Shown: positions 23,501 to 34,412, counted from the stretch's first letter. The stretch is 64,000 bases of DNA from Marthasterias glacialis (GCA_911728455.2 OU452240.1:5155913-5219912), one strand, 5' to 3'. The notes: generated by a model not told the origin, from the sequence alone. Program-made: numbers and translations.

Positions 23501-26500
23501 GAAAGGTTCACTGAATCCACAGAACCCCACAAAAAGGCCAAAAAAATCAATGTGTGCATGATGCCAATATACACACGCTTTCATAATTGCGCAGTTCCTT
23601 ACTGTGCATGTAAATATCATGTAATATAACTTTGTTTAGAGTCACTAGTGGCTCCATCTTCTCCATCATCTTGAAAAAGCCCTACATGAGCATCAGAGGC
23701 TGACATCCCACTTGTTGAAGCCTTAGTGATAGAACGAACTCACACAGGATATTACTGTGTGGTCATATGGGCAAGCACACTCAGTCACTACAAAAAGAAA
23801 ATAATGTTTCCACCGCTTACCAGTCTACTGAGCAAACACATAATGTTTGCACTGCTTACCAGTCTTCTGAGAAACAATGTATCTTACTGTCTTGGCCCAC
23901 CCTAAAACCACAGCTTGACTTCCTACAATAAACAGCTGGTGATCTTATCTCAACTCTGACAGGATGATTGATGAAGGTTATTGCCTGCTCGTAAAAGCGG
24001 CTAAGATCTTAGCACTTGGAGTGTATCAAATGACAATGGTTTCCTATGGGGCTTCGAAGTTAACGGGGAATGTAGGTCCAAAACTCACTCCAGCTAATTT
24101 TGCTGGTTATAGCATTATCCGGCTATGTTCCATTGAGGAACTTGTGAAATTTCAAGTTTTTGGACTGTACCGTTAATGAGTAACCGCAATTAGTACACAT
24201 TTGCGCAGTAAGCCGCTGCGCCATGGGAGCGTGCTTTACTTTCCTTAGTGAACAAAATAATTCCAACAATCGGGGACATCTAAACTAGAGGGAATCGTGG
24301 CATTACTTATTCCAAATTATCTTTAAACCTAAGAACACTAAACAAGTATCTTTGGTTTTTCAAAACAGGAGCTCGCTTCATTGGCACAACCGTACGTGCA
24401 GGAGTCAATCTGAACCATATCGAGAATCAACAGTGTGGCTCTCCAGCAACCGAGCCAGAGTCTGTTCCAGGCGTCACGGTTGGATTTATGTGTGATCCAC
24501 CAGTGAAAGCCAAGTATGTCAGCTTGGATATCAGTAATTGGGGAGCGCTGAATATTGCTGAGGTGACGGTAGAGGAGCACAATGCTGACGTATGTTGGCC
24601 TGAGGATGATAACGGTAAGATTTCTGACTTTTATAAAATACATTACAAGTAGTTTATACTGAGTTCCATTTAAATCGTATACATGAAAATGTCCTCTGAT
24701 ATCCAATGTGTATAGTATAGGGAGGTATACCTCCATATACTCGGAATAGTTGTCCCGAACAAAACACTACTTGTTTATTAACGTAAAAACGATGGCAAAA
24801 TTTCAACTGAAAACTTGTTCGTTATACATATCCGTATATCAATCCTCAATAAAACTAGATCCGGCTATCAACTCTGTCAAGCATTTGGTTTATTTCAGTC
24901 TCTACAGTTACTGCAGAAGCTACGTCAGTGGAGGAACAAACAAATCCAACTGAAGGTGAGAAAAAAGCTAGTTTGAAGGAAATTTCACCATCAGTATTTT
25001 CACCATCCCCGTCAGCAATTTAACTAAGTTTTTACTTTATTTCAACCGTTACATCTGCCCCGCCAACTACTGCAGGAAGTACCGTAAACGAGCAAAAGTC
25101 CACAAAAGGTGAGAATAAGCTACAGAATTGACCCGGATTCCCGTTCGCAGGGGGCCTGACCATTGTCTGGGTCAGTATGACCCTGAATCTGTCTCAAACT
25201 GACCCGAAACTATAAACAAACTGACGCAGATTCCAGTCTTAAAATCCTAATACTTTAAAACCCTGGGGTCCGGTGCAATGAAAAATTTACGCTGTGTAAC
25301 CACAAGATGATTTTTATCAACACCCTGTCTTTTAAGGTCAATAACCCCCCATGCAAGCCCAAAGCTATAATAAATTACCATGGGGTGATTTGGAGTGCCA
25401 GTCAAGACTTAGACTTGTGTTGTTTACAATCAGTGTGCAGCCACAAGTTGATTTCACAAAGTGCATACCGCCCTGTGCCAAGGATCCTTAGCACAGAGGT
25501 CAATCAATTACTGTAATGAGACAGGTGGCTGCTGTCTTACAACACTCCTTACTCTGCAGTGGTTAGGGTCTGGCCAATGAAAGTCTGCAGGCTTGTGAAG
25601 TATACCAGGGGTGAGGTTTACATGGAATCTTGGCTTTTTTGGCCCATTGAAAAAAAAGTTATGGGCCATATTTGGTATTACCTGCTGAATTTTTATCATG
25701 TTGTGGCAGACACAAGGGTTAACCAGTTTCTGGGTCAGCTTGACCTGGGTCAGAACTGACCTGGATACCGGATCCCATGGGCCTGACCCATTTCTTTCTC
25801 AGTATGATCCTGAATCTGTGTCAAATTACCAAGAAATCGGTCAAACTGACGCAGGATCCGAGTTAAAATCATTTTTTAAACCAGTTTCCTGGTCAGCATG
25901 ACCCAAAAATGGTTCAGCCCCCCTGGAAACAAAAATTATTCTGACCCTGGATTTTTTGAAGTGCAGTCTGACCCTGGAGTTTTTAAAGTACAGTATGTCG
26001 TTGAGAGAAAGAATAACGCATTTATCCAGCATGTCGCTATGCTCTGACAAATGAACATATATCATGCACCTTGCAAACCATGTAAAGAAAATACCAGTTG
26101 TGAAACATACAGTGCTGTGTGGACATTCTTTGTGGTCGTGCTGTTAACGAGACATTTTTTTCAAATCACCGGTCATTTCCATTAGAGGTTATTTTGACAG
26201 CTCACTTTTGGACGCGTGATCCCACTTTGTTTCGAGCTATGTACAGAAAATGCTTCCTTTTAAAACGAGAATATATCTAATTCGTGAAAACACATGTGGA
26301 TACGTTCACTCAGTGTTTCAAGTTCCTACACAAGTGTGGACATCGTTTGTTCTCAGCGAGCTCGGTATGTAACACAAAATTACAGACAATATGCACGTCC
26401 CCATCTTTTGATACAGTTTGAACAAGTTTGTTACGCAACTAAACAGAAGTCTGGACGCACTCAACATTTTTACCTTTCTATTTACAATAGTATTATCTTG

Positions 26501-27786
26501 CATTCAAGTAATTGAACCAGAATACATTGCAATAGGTGCCTGTGTTCATATGTAGTAGAAAAGTCATCTCGACCTATCATGTACATGACTGGTAACCTGC
26601 ATGCGCATGAGTAAACTATGCCGCACACCCGCGTAAAAATCTGCTGAATAAAATGTGCTGCGTACAAAAGTTGAGTACCTTCTTGCTCAATGTTGGGTGA
26701 AATGGTGATTTGGCCAGTATCCTTCAGAGGGTAATTTTTACCTTTTGAAGTTGCACTAAAATTATCGACAGGGAAAGCAACTTCTGTTTACAAATACACC
26801 TTTCCCTCGCTTCTAGGTCAAGTTTACCTAGGGACATACTACAAAGTAGATGGACATGCCCTTTTTGGGTTAAATGTTGCATGTAAGTTGAATAGTGATG
26901 TACACGTGAGAGCGCTGTTGTCATGTATTATGTGGAACATGGAAAGCGCCGATTTCAACACACAAATTTGGGAGCAGTCCGCCCAGCAAGACATTTACAA
27001 CAACATGGAAACATAGAAAAAGTAACTTACTTGTCAAATCCTCAAACTAAACATCACACTGTCGCTGTTGCAAAACTTTGAAGTCTCAGACGATCCGAGC
27101 GCGGTCTTTAAAAAGTGAGCAGGAAACGTGGCTCCAAAGGTCACCGCGCGAGGGCGCTATTATAAATGACTGTAATGGTCACAGACATAAAGAACCTTTA
27201 TGTCTGTGGTAATGGTCCTTTTTGAATCCATGACTTCTTCTCCGGATTCGGCTCAGGCTAGTTTGGCCCCGCGGTTGTTTTGATAATATTGCGCGTCCTT
27301 TGCGGACGCGCTCAGGGCTTCAGGCGACGAGAGGACGGAGCCTGAAGCCGAATCCAAAGCCAAAGCCGTGGATTCGAAAAGGGCCTATATATCCCCACAT
27401 TGAGGCGGACATTGTCTGTAATCTCAACATGACATTCGTGAGATTTTCCAACCACCTTTGCGCGCATTTTTACATTTTGTTTTACATTTTCATTGTTTAC
27501 AGACGTCGATTATCCCGAGTTCAAGTCGGGTTACTACAACCGCCTATACAAAGGTAGCTACATTGGTAACCCAGACCCTTTATCAACTGAGGTAGCTTGG
27601 AATCTCAAAATGTGCGCAGCGCACTGCGTCGTACATGATCTGTGCTACATCTTCGACTTTGCACCGAGAACAGGTGAATGTCATCTCTACAAACTGCTCG
27701 ACAATATTATCCCGAAACCTGACAGCCGCTTCTACATCTACGAATTGGCGAAGTGTCTGTCTCAGCTATCGATTTGTAAGAATTAA
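13738..27786 (+). CDS. Secreted two-F-type-lectin plus PAN-domain protein, copy B (10 exons)
   Basis: Exons: 13738-13852, 19002-19109, 20799-20891, 21127-21366, 22157-22261, 22522-22611, 24369-24614, 24899-24955, 25076-25108 (see below) and 27503-27786. They total 1371 nt, 456 residues plus TAA, all introns in phase 1. Domain order is as in copy A. Differences seen: exon 7 is four codons shorter, exon 8 is four codons shorter, and the exon 9 acceptor is AA instead of AG, so a cryptic CAG inside the exon was used here; skipping would also keep frame (445 residues). Domain 2 reads PRVNCCGAR, with Asn for the signature Asp. Introns 1, 6 and 9 are much longer than in copy A. No stop codons or frameshifts disrupt the exons, so it looks functional. 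Expression is unknown. Confidence 0.82.
15167..15195. repeat. (AC)n microsatellite
   Basis: Uninterrupted CA dinucleotides in lectin B intron 1, directly beside a TIR element. A second CA tract follows at about 15350-15372. Confidence 0.9.
15196..15347. mobile_element. MITE family 4 (CTTACAC...GTGTAAG)
   Basis: The ends CTTACACATGGCCAGTTG and CAAC-type inverse GTTGGTGAGTGTAAG are related. The interior carries the word CTTGTGGGGTAGCA repeated. A relative lies at 16645-16810. Confidence 0.6.
16060..16286. mobile_element. Dispersed repeat family 5, copy in lectin B intron 1
   Basis: Contains GTGATTGCGGTCCGCTGG and ends CGCGCAATCGGTCTATT. The inverted relative is at 53889-54215 in FNBP4 intron 3, beginning AATAGACCGATTGCGCG. 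Confidence 0.6.
16645..16810. mobile_element. MITE family 4, second copy
   Basis: Shares CCTTGTGGGGTAGCATTGTT and the terminus AAGTTGGTGAGTGTAAG with 15196-15347; the left end is less well preserved. Confidence 0.55.
18402..18532 (+). repeat. Interstitial telomere-like tract (degenerate TTAGGG)
   Basis: About 130 bp of TTAGGG, TTTAGGG and TTTGGGG variants on the + strand within lectin B intron 1. The degeneracy and internal position exclude a chromosome end. Confidence 0.85.
19002..21366 (+). CDS. Copy B F-type lectin domain 1 (exons 2-4)
   Basis: Exons 19002-19109, 20799-20891 and 21127-21366, with the same lengths (108, 93, 240 nt) and phases as copy A. Motifs SVIGKPASQSS, KAVDGDIN, HPWWRVDLE, LRKDCCGSR and ENQQCGSPAT are intact. 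Exon 4 carries eight replacements relative to copy A, including R-to-L beside the second Cys. Confidence 0.85.
20517..20570. repeat. Poly-C and (CA)n tract
   Basis: A C-run of about 17 followed directly by CA repeats, in lectin B intron 2. Other homopolymer runs in the lectin region: G at 3150-3166, C at 4709-4719, C at 23133-23158. Confidence 0.9.
22157..24614 (+). CDS. Copy B F-type lectin domain 2 (exons 5-7)
   Basis: Exons 22157-22261, 22522-22611 and 24369-24614. Motifs SVIGKPTSQSTTYGD, NPWWRLDLGDE, PRVNCCGAR and ENQQCGSPAT are visible. The signature Asp is Asn and the classical His position is Leu. A loop is four residues shorter than in copy A (SNWGALN replaces TTSNGDRATLS). Confidence 0.83.
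22612..24368. other. Expanded intron 6 of lectin B
   Basis: 1.76 kb compared with 0.4 kb in copy A. It includes a SINE-like piece at 22693-22835 with an RNA polymerase III B-box word GGTTCGAATCC, and a C-run near 23135-23158. A short direct repeat around TGCTTACCAGTCT lies at 23815-23870. No exon recognised. Confidence 0.55.
22693..22835 (+). mobile_element. SINE family C fragment
   Basis: Has GTGGGTTCGAATCCCTCC followed by a tail (AACTCGGGAAAGTATACCGA ... ATCGGTGTAAAAA) that matches the tail of 58180-58400. Confidence 0.55.
24899..25108 (+). CDS. Copy B linker exon 8 and damaged exon 9
   Basis: Exon 8 is 24899-24955 (19 codons). Exon 9 would start at 25046, but its acceptor TTTCAG has become TTTCAA. 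A pyrimidine-containing stretch ending CTGCAG at 25070-25075 lies 30 bases downstream in the same phase, so an 11-codon exon 25076-25108 is possible. Skipping exon 9 also preserves frame. The donor AAAG/GTGAG is intact. Confidence 0.6.
25143..25924. mobile_element. GTTCGCAGGGGGCC-ended TIR element in lectin B, interrupted
   Basis: Orthologue of 7313-7647, with the left end GTTCGCAGGGGGCCTGACC intact. It is split at the TTAA near 25255 by a 460-bp insertion, then resumes at CCAGTTTCTGGGTCAG. Its right end is degraded. Confidence 0.7.
25255..25722. mobile_element. piggyBac-like non-autonomous element with TTAA target duplication
   Basis: TTAA at 25255-25258 and 25719-25722 flank about 460 bp. 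The left end begins (AA)CCCTGGGGTCC and the right end is the inverse of CCCTTGTGTCTGCC. Copy A has the empty site ATTTTAACCAG at about 7435. TTAA duplication and CCCT termini are typical of piggyBac. No transposase. Confidence 0.65.
27214..27385. mobile_element. MITE family 1-like element in lectin B intron 9
   Basis: The left end GGTCCTTTTTGAATCCATGA and right end GTGGATTCGAAAAGGGCC are imperfect inverted repeats, with subterminal GGATTCGGCT/AGCCGAATCC words. Absent from copy A. Confidence 0.6.
27503..27786 (+). CDS. Copy B PAN/apple-like C-terminal exon
   Basis: Starts after TTTACAG and ends at TAA 27784-27786. It keeps the cysteine positions of copy A (MCAAHC, LCYIF, GECHLYKL, AKCL, SICKN). 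Its near-identity to 7806-8089, compared with the much more altered surrounding introns, argues for a maintained coding exon. Confidence 0.75.
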
Positions 27787-28014
27787 GAGAGAATGAGTTG
27801 ATTTGAATCTCATATCACATGGTTTGAGGGTGGACAGTCGATTTCAGCTCCCCAAGGTATTGGACGGTTACAACTAGTTCCCAAGGTGAAGCCGAAGGAA
27901 CAAGTTTTTCAAAAGTGGCAATAATTAATGCGGTCAAACGTTTGTAAAAAAAAACAACAAAAAAAACAAAACAGATCTAGGTATGGTTTGTGAAGGTTTT
28001 TTTGTGCACGTTCA

Positions 28015-28473
28015 TTTAAAGGGCCCATGAAGAGTTTTTTTTTGTCACGGAACATTTTTGTGGCTTAATATATGGTTTGAAATTAACAAAACATAGTATT
28101 GACTATTTTTGTGCGTCTGTTATGCGTTAATACACTTTAATTGAGCCCCGAAAATTTGTGCCATTTGATTGCGCAATGATCCGTGACGTAGACTGTGGTA
28201 AAACTTTTCAAAGACAGCTTTGGTGCCGAGTGGTCAACAATGCATTGTGTGTTATTGTCACACACATGGCCATGGTCAGCCGTTCCACTGTCTACGTCAC
28301 AGATTTAATGTTAATGAGGAAGGGTGGGCGGAGCACAGCAACCCCCTAATTTTAGAAATCGTTATTTCTACGATTAATACGCATGTAAAAAATGTGAAAA
28401 AAGAAAAGATATACTATAATGGGCATACTTTAGTTTTTTAACCAATAAAAAAATACAATTCATGGGACCCTTA
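28015..28473. mobile_element. TIR element downstream of lectin B
   Basis: The left end TTAAAGGGCCCATGAAGAG and right end AATTCATGGGACCCTTA are inverted. Internally it has a further inverted pair around GTGACGTAGAC / GTCTACGTCAC. No counterpart after copy A. Confidence 0.6.
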
Positions 28474-28759
28474 CTTGCCAATTCCATTGTTACAATAGTA
28501 AGAAAAACAATTGTTGCAGGTCTTTAATTTTGACTTTCAAAACATTTTTGAGGGAACTATTTTTTTGGAAGTGTGGTACATGTACTACTAGTATGAACTT
28601 AACCGGGCTTTCAGATTGTCATTAATTTATTTCCTCTTGCAATGGTTTCTCTCTCGAAAAATAGAAATTCTGTACTTTACAGAAGAAATGATCAATCTTT
28701 TAATCAGGTTAATTTTCAAGCTGTAGTAAGTTTGAAATTCGTGCTTGTGCAAGTGTGAT

Positions 28760-30690
28760 TTTAACCCTTTTTACAATATTTTAATGTTTGGTCCGATTTT
28801 TGGCCGATTTGACTCGAAAGCTGGATTTAAGTTTTAAAAAGCTACTTTCATAGGTTCGAGAAATGTATACGCTTTCATTTCATCAATGTTAAAATGTAGT
28901 TTGAACAATCTTGTGTATGCAAGCGGGATTTAAACCCTTTGTACAATTTAAGTTTAAAGCTGTTTGGTCAAATTTTTGGCCGACTTGGCAGGAAATTTTG
29001 ATTTAAATTTTAGATTCGAGAAAGCTATACACTTTCATTTCAATGATGTAAGTTATTTAAAAACTAAACATTAAGTATTGTCGGGATCCCGATATATTAT
29101 TCAGCCATGTGCAAACAATTTGACACGTTTTATGTGCATTGTCGAAAATTCTTCGTTTTATGAAAACAACATCCTCTGTAAATTCGTATACAGAGAAAAA
29201 TTCGTTTAAAACAATCGGCGAAAATCGGGCCACGCAACTTTAAGCTTTTATCAAATGTTAAACTTTTATATTACTTATTTAAAACTGTAGCACTAATTAA
29301 GATCAGAAAACTACGCCTTTTAAAGTCTCGGGTTATAATTGACATAATGGAGATCAATGGAACTTATGCATTGACGTCATCACGCCGCCATCTGTAGAGG
29401 TAAACGACACAGGTGGAAACGCACATCTATGTACGCGCGGCGCACAGCATGGGCCAATGAGCAACCTTCTTTTGACCTCTAGCCGAGGGCGCCCTACTCA
29501 AATGACGTCATGTGTATAATGTCTTAAGCTGCCACCTGTTCAAGAGAGGTTAAGATGATTGTAACCCGCAAACTTTAGTTTAGTGTCTCGATGCGCCTTA
29601 TATTTTAGTGTTTGTGACAATGTGACAGTGTTGCTAAAGTTGTTGATGTATTAGCTTTTAAAGTTAACTCACTTTTTATCGTTTAAATATGTTAGAATTT
29701 GAATTTTTACACTTCTTAAAAGGTTTTGGGTTTAATTTGACAACCCCTTCTTTATGTAACAATATCACTTTGGTATATATTGTGGCAATTGACCCCCTCT
29801 CCACGCCGGTCACACGAGGCGATGGTGCCACACTCACCATTTTGGAAGTCAATGGGTACTACATGTAAACGCCGCGTCGCCTAAAATGCGCAGCACACGA
29901 CATTGACATCCAAAATGACGCTACCAAGATTTTCCTAACGATGACCTGAGGTGAATTGGGTAAATACTTAAAATTCTTGCAAATTGGTATTTAAAATCAC
30001 ACACCAGGAATACCCTTCGTGTTTATATTGTAACGTACCAACTAGTGAGATTTTGTAGAATATTTAAGTATAAATAGACCGGTCCAATAAGCACCACCCC
30101 TAGACATATTGACCAATCACATTGGTTGCATCACCACTGTACACGTAGGCAGCACAATGTGCGTCTCTTTAATGCCACACTGCACGACATGAACGCACGC
30201 ACTATAAGTACGCGCACACATATTTACATTTTCCGATAGGATTTTATCGTGTCGGACTTTTGGTCAACACGTAAGGGGGCGGGTCTCAATGGATCGGTCT
30301 ATTGTTTTGCAGTTGCTTATAAATCATTTCAATATTTCACTTAGTCCTGCACTAACACAGTTATTACACGCAGCACTTTAACAGTTCTACAGTTATTACT
30401 GCAGTGCAAAGAATTTGTTGTAAACTTGTTGAACTTCTTGTATTATATTTGCACAAATAGAGGTTTACGTGCACGTATACGCGAACGCAAAAAAGTTGTG
30501 TAAATTCCATGTCACGTGGAATGTGGCGTCATTACCCTTGTCGGATTGCAACTCACCCCACGATCATTTAAAAGGACGTATTTGACGTGAAAGATGGAAG
30601 GTTCCCGAATGCCAAAACCTGAGATTTAAACTACTTTTTACTACATAAATAAGCAAAATGCCTAAACAGATATGTTGATTTATTGAATAT
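28760..30690. other. 3' flank of lectin B, duplicate of 8200-10100
   Basis: Noncoding. Landmarks shared with unit A include GCGCGGCGCACA (about 29437 and 8827), CGCGCACACATATTTACATT and the final ACAGATATGTTGAT. It includes repeats of TTTGGCCGACTTG and ATTCGAGAA words. Confidence 0.75.
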
Positions 30691-31353
30691 TAATCCTCTA
30701 AGTTTACTGAAAAGCACTCAATCTCTGCGATTACAATGCACACGTCAGTCTTGATGAAAACGCAGTGCTTCGACTGCCGGTCGCAGACACTCTATGTGTT
30801 TTTATGAAATCGTGTAACTAAACGTTTAAACGTGCACAATGTCGCGCATGTATCAATTGCGAAATTGTTTGCAACATGCTCGCGTTTACGTCACACATGC
30901 ATCTAAACCTCTCTACTTTTAATTGGCACAACCAGCATTTTATATGTATCATTGGTGATGACGTCAGTTGGTTTGGGTCAATTGACCAATAGACCCCGTG
31001 CATATTATCGATGATGCTACCGTTGACTTAAACAATGGAAGCGTGCACGTGTATACACGCTGCGCAAAAATCTCAGCCAATTGGAGGTCTTCCTTGTCAC
31101 CTCTGCGAGGGCGCTATTTGAGCTTGTGACGTCATAATATGCGAGGGGTTTTTGCCCTTTTACAAACCATGGCTTCTGCTGCATTCTCAATTTGAGAATT
31201 TTGAAAATTACTGAAATCAGCAGACGGACCAAAAAAACAAATTTCGTAAGTTTTTGTATTGTAACTGACATAATTACAGTGGGCGCTGTACCGTCACATC
31301 CCATTGGGATAAAGAACAAGAATTTAAAGTAGTTTTTGCTCTATGCACACAAT
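30691..31353. other. Noncoding sequence beyond the duplication
   Basis: No exon recognised. A part (31015-31145) resembles the CG-rich block at 29340-29520, with GAGGGCGCTATTTGAG and TGACGTCATAAT, so it looks like another dispersed repeat. Confidence 0.4.
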
Positions 31354-31526
31354 AAACCTTAATCATGGTGCGGCCATCTTGATTTTCTCCCATTCAAACC
31401 AATGTAACCAAACCGAGGCTGGAAGGGCAATAATCTGGTTCCTTTTCGTGCAATAAATATTAGCATCTATTACTGTTATTGGATACAGGGAACATGACCA
31501 AGATGGTGGCAGCATGATAAATGTCT
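31354..31526. mobile_element. MITE family 3, full-length copy
   Basis: 173 bp, same length as 3594-3766; ends AAACCTTAATCATGGTGCGG and CAGCATGATAAATGTCT. Interior AACCGAGGCTGGAAGGGCAA is conserved. Confidence 0.8.
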
Positions 31527-31903
31527 CTACTTAACATCATTGAAACTACCAAAATGATTATGATGGTTTGTATACATTTATTGTCTAAGACCCACAACAC
31601 ATACACGTAGTAAACCTTACTTTTACGAATAAATAAATGAAAAATAAGAAACAAAGAAAAAAAACATACGGGCAAAAGAGCTGCGGCATAGGTCATTTTG
31701 TGTCCCAGCACAGCGGTCGTCCAGCCAGACATAACTACTGGCGAGTTGACCAACCATTTGAAACCATTTAACTGCATGGGTTGTAGATGGTGGCACAACT
31801 CTAGAGAAAACTCTGTACTGATTATGTGTGTGTGCATTCACCACATGTTACACAGCAGGCTGGCATAGTGTATCTAGCATTCAAAACCAGAGTGGATGCT
31901 ATT

Positions 31904-32310
31904 AAATGGTCAGACAGTAGGAGGGTTGACTGTGTACTGTGCAGATGCATTCAACGAATGTCGTGTTGCAAAATACCGTTCATAACCAGTGGATAGTATT
32001 AAATGGTCAGACTGTAGGAGGGTTGACTGTGTACTGTGCACATGCATTCAACAAATGTGTTGCAAAATACCATTCATAACCAGTGGATAGTATTGAATGG
32101 TCAGACAGTAGGAGGGTTAACTGTGTACTGTGCAGATGCATTCAACGAATGCCGTGTTGCAAAATACCGTTCATAACCAGTGGATAGTATTAAATGGTCA
32201 GACAGTAGGAGGGTTGACTGTGTACTGTGCAGATGCATCCAACACTTGCCATGTTGCAAAATACCATTCAAAACCAATGGATGTATCGAATGGTCACACA
32301 GTAGGAGGGT
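31904..32310. repeat. About 97-bp tandem repeat, five starts
   Basis: The word AATGGTCAGACAGTAGGAGG starts at about 31904, 32001, 32095, 32192 and 32288, giving periods of 97, 94, 97 and 96 bp. The unit includes ACTGTGTACTGTGCAGATGC. It lies between lectin B and the RIC8 3' end. Confidence 0.88.
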
Positions 32311-32683
32311 GAACGAGTTCAATTTGTTTACAGACAATTATTTATTAAATAAACAGTGAACTACAATTTCTCAGGTACAACATAAGATATTACAGAAACT
32401 TACTAACTGTACTGATTAGGAGAACAAGTGTGGCGTGTCTGTGAATTTGGTTACGCATTTTTGAACCAGTGAACAAGTGCCATTTAATGTACGATACATG
32501 ATTGTGATCAATAAAAATAATACAAATGAATCAATTCTAATCCAAAAGCTTTCTTTTTTATACGCTTGATATCTGAATGACTATGAGCAAGAAAAGTGTT
32601 CCCCACCTAGTACTTACTACTTATTTTAATTTGCCTCAAGACCATGACAAAACCAGGCAAAGAAGGTGTTTAGTATTATTTAT

Positions 32684-32952
32684 TATTATTTATATCTTTC
32701 TGGTAATGAAACCAAGGACCCTCAAAAGTGACTAGCACTGTGACCCGCAGGCCTGAAGATACCTGTGTAGAGAAGATGTTGAAGAAATGTCAGTTTTAGA
32801 TGTGGGAGGAAAACCCCAAATACGGGAAACCCGCGCGATCAGGTAGGGACTGAAAACCCAATCCACACTCAAGGCTCCAGTCCGGGATTCAAACCGGGGT
32901 CCACAGAGGTGAAAGGCAGGGAAAGAAACCACTGAACCAACCTGGATGCCCT
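32684..32952 (-). mobile_element. SINE family B (tRNA-like head), minus strand
   Basis: Read on the minus strand it has a B-box-like GGTTTGAATCCCGGA and a promoter-like head GGTTCAGTGGTTTCTTTCCC. A close relative is at 46896-47163, in RIC8 intron 4. Confidence 0.65.
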
Positions 32953-33792
32953 ACTTACTTGCTCAAGAAGATGATTAAGAAGAGCATTAGAATAACACCA
33001 GATTAGCGCTTTATTTAGACAGATTACTCTCAACATATAGACCTTTCTTTTGCAACGTCACAGCCACAAGTTTTTACCAACTCTGGTTGGCAAAAGTACG
33101 GGCAGCCTTCACTGCAAAAAATACAACAGTTTATTTATTTGACCAATAATGCCATCAAATTAATACCCATATTAATGACGAATAAAATTTACTCTCCAAA
33201 ACAAAAAGTAATCTCATACTTTGTATTTTTTTACATTTTTGTTTAATCAAATGGGCAATTTTTTACCAAGCCAGTTCATACATTTTTTGATGCTTAAGGC
33301 CTCCCTGTAAAGACTGTCTGTTTTTTTTTCTGATCAACTTTTGATAGGATGAACAAAGACATATCTCGTAATCTGCTCAGCTGTTACTTTTATAACTCTT
33401 GAGTTGATGTAGAAAAATGACAAAATGTAAAAAAATGTAATAATGACCAGTGTAGTATCTTGCCTGCAAGAAAGGCCTTGGAAAGTACAAGGTCACTCTT
33501 TTTGTAAGCAAAGGTCACATGGTCTAACTTTAGATGATAGCCATTTTTATTTGCCTACCGAACAGCCCAATGAACTTACACCTTGGTGGCGAGTCTGGTA
33601 ACCTCCTGGATCCTGAGAATCAAGGGTACCGACTAATCTGGGGTTTTCATTTCATAACATTCACATGCTCCCCACAAATAAACAAATACGGCAATGCTTT
33701 TTTCTGTAATGGTTGCAATTTCACTTCTGGCTTTCACGAACATTTGGATCTAAGCGCGAAATGAACGCACTCCTCCGATATAAACGAATGTA
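32953..33792. other. Featureless intergenic sequence
   Basis: AT-rich, with no exon, strong repeat or RNA gene recognised. Confidence 0.4.
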
Positions 33793-34235
33793 CTCTGGCG
33801 TGTTGTGGCCCAGCAGTTCTCGCACACCAGACTCGAGCTCTGGTGATCAACAGAGTGTGGGGTTGAATTCCGGTATGGACACTTGTGTCCCATTAAAGCT
33901 GACATTTGTGTCCTTTTTAGGCAAGACACTTAACCATTAATGCTCTGTGCTTCGGATGGGGCAAACAGCCATCGGACTCAAGCTCTGGTGAACAGCAGAA
34001 TGTGGGTTCGAGTCCCAGTCTTGACACTTGTGTCCTTTTTAAGCAAGACACTTAACCATTCATGCTCTGTCTGTCAGATAGGACATCCAACCATTGGTCC
34101 CATGTGTTGTGTAATGCACATACAAGAACCAAGTTAAGAGAAGGGGCTTGCCCTGGTGTTTCTGGCATGGTTGGCAGCAGATTGCACCACCTCACCTTAT
34201 AAACCTTTGCAAGGTACCATATAAAAGGGTTTCAC
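33793..34235 (+). mobile_element. SINE family A, two partial copies in tandem
   Basis: Two heads with GGACTCAAGCTCTGG-like words and B-box-like sequence (GGTTGAATTCC and GGTTCGAGTCC), each followed by ACACTTGTGTCC...AAGACACTTAACCAT. They are decayed relatives of 39905-40262. Confidence 0.65.
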
Positions 34236-34238
34236 AAT

Positions 34239-34412
34239 AGACCTTTATAATGGTGCGGCCATCTCGATTTTCTCCCATTCAAACCAGTGTAACCAAACCG
34301 AGGCTTTAAGGGCAAATAGTCTGGTTCCTTTTGGTACAATGAATATTAGCATCTAGTACTGTTATTGGATACAGGGAACACGACCAAGCTGGTGGCAGCA
34401 TGATAAAGGTCT
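34239..34412. mobile_element. MITE family 3, copy just 3' of RIC8
   Basis: Ends AGACCTTTATAATGGTGCGG and GGCAGCATGATAAAGGTCT; 174 bp. It may lie in or near the RIC8 3' untranslated region, as its right end is about 65 bases past the stop codon. Confidence 0.8.

Larger units (their letters stand above)
12553..30690. repeat. Segmental duplication unit B (expanded by insertions)
   Basis: Same order of landmarks as unit A but about 8 kb longer. Most of the extra length is in intron 1 (13853-19001), intron 6 (22612-24368) and intron 9 (25109-27502), which hold transposons, simple repeats and a telomere-like tract. Confidence 0.85.

Noticed and set aside
31460..31837. Minus-strand ORF of 125 codons
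   Set aside because: Its C-terminal part is the inverse of MITE family 3 and the rest is low-complexity; no homology recognised.
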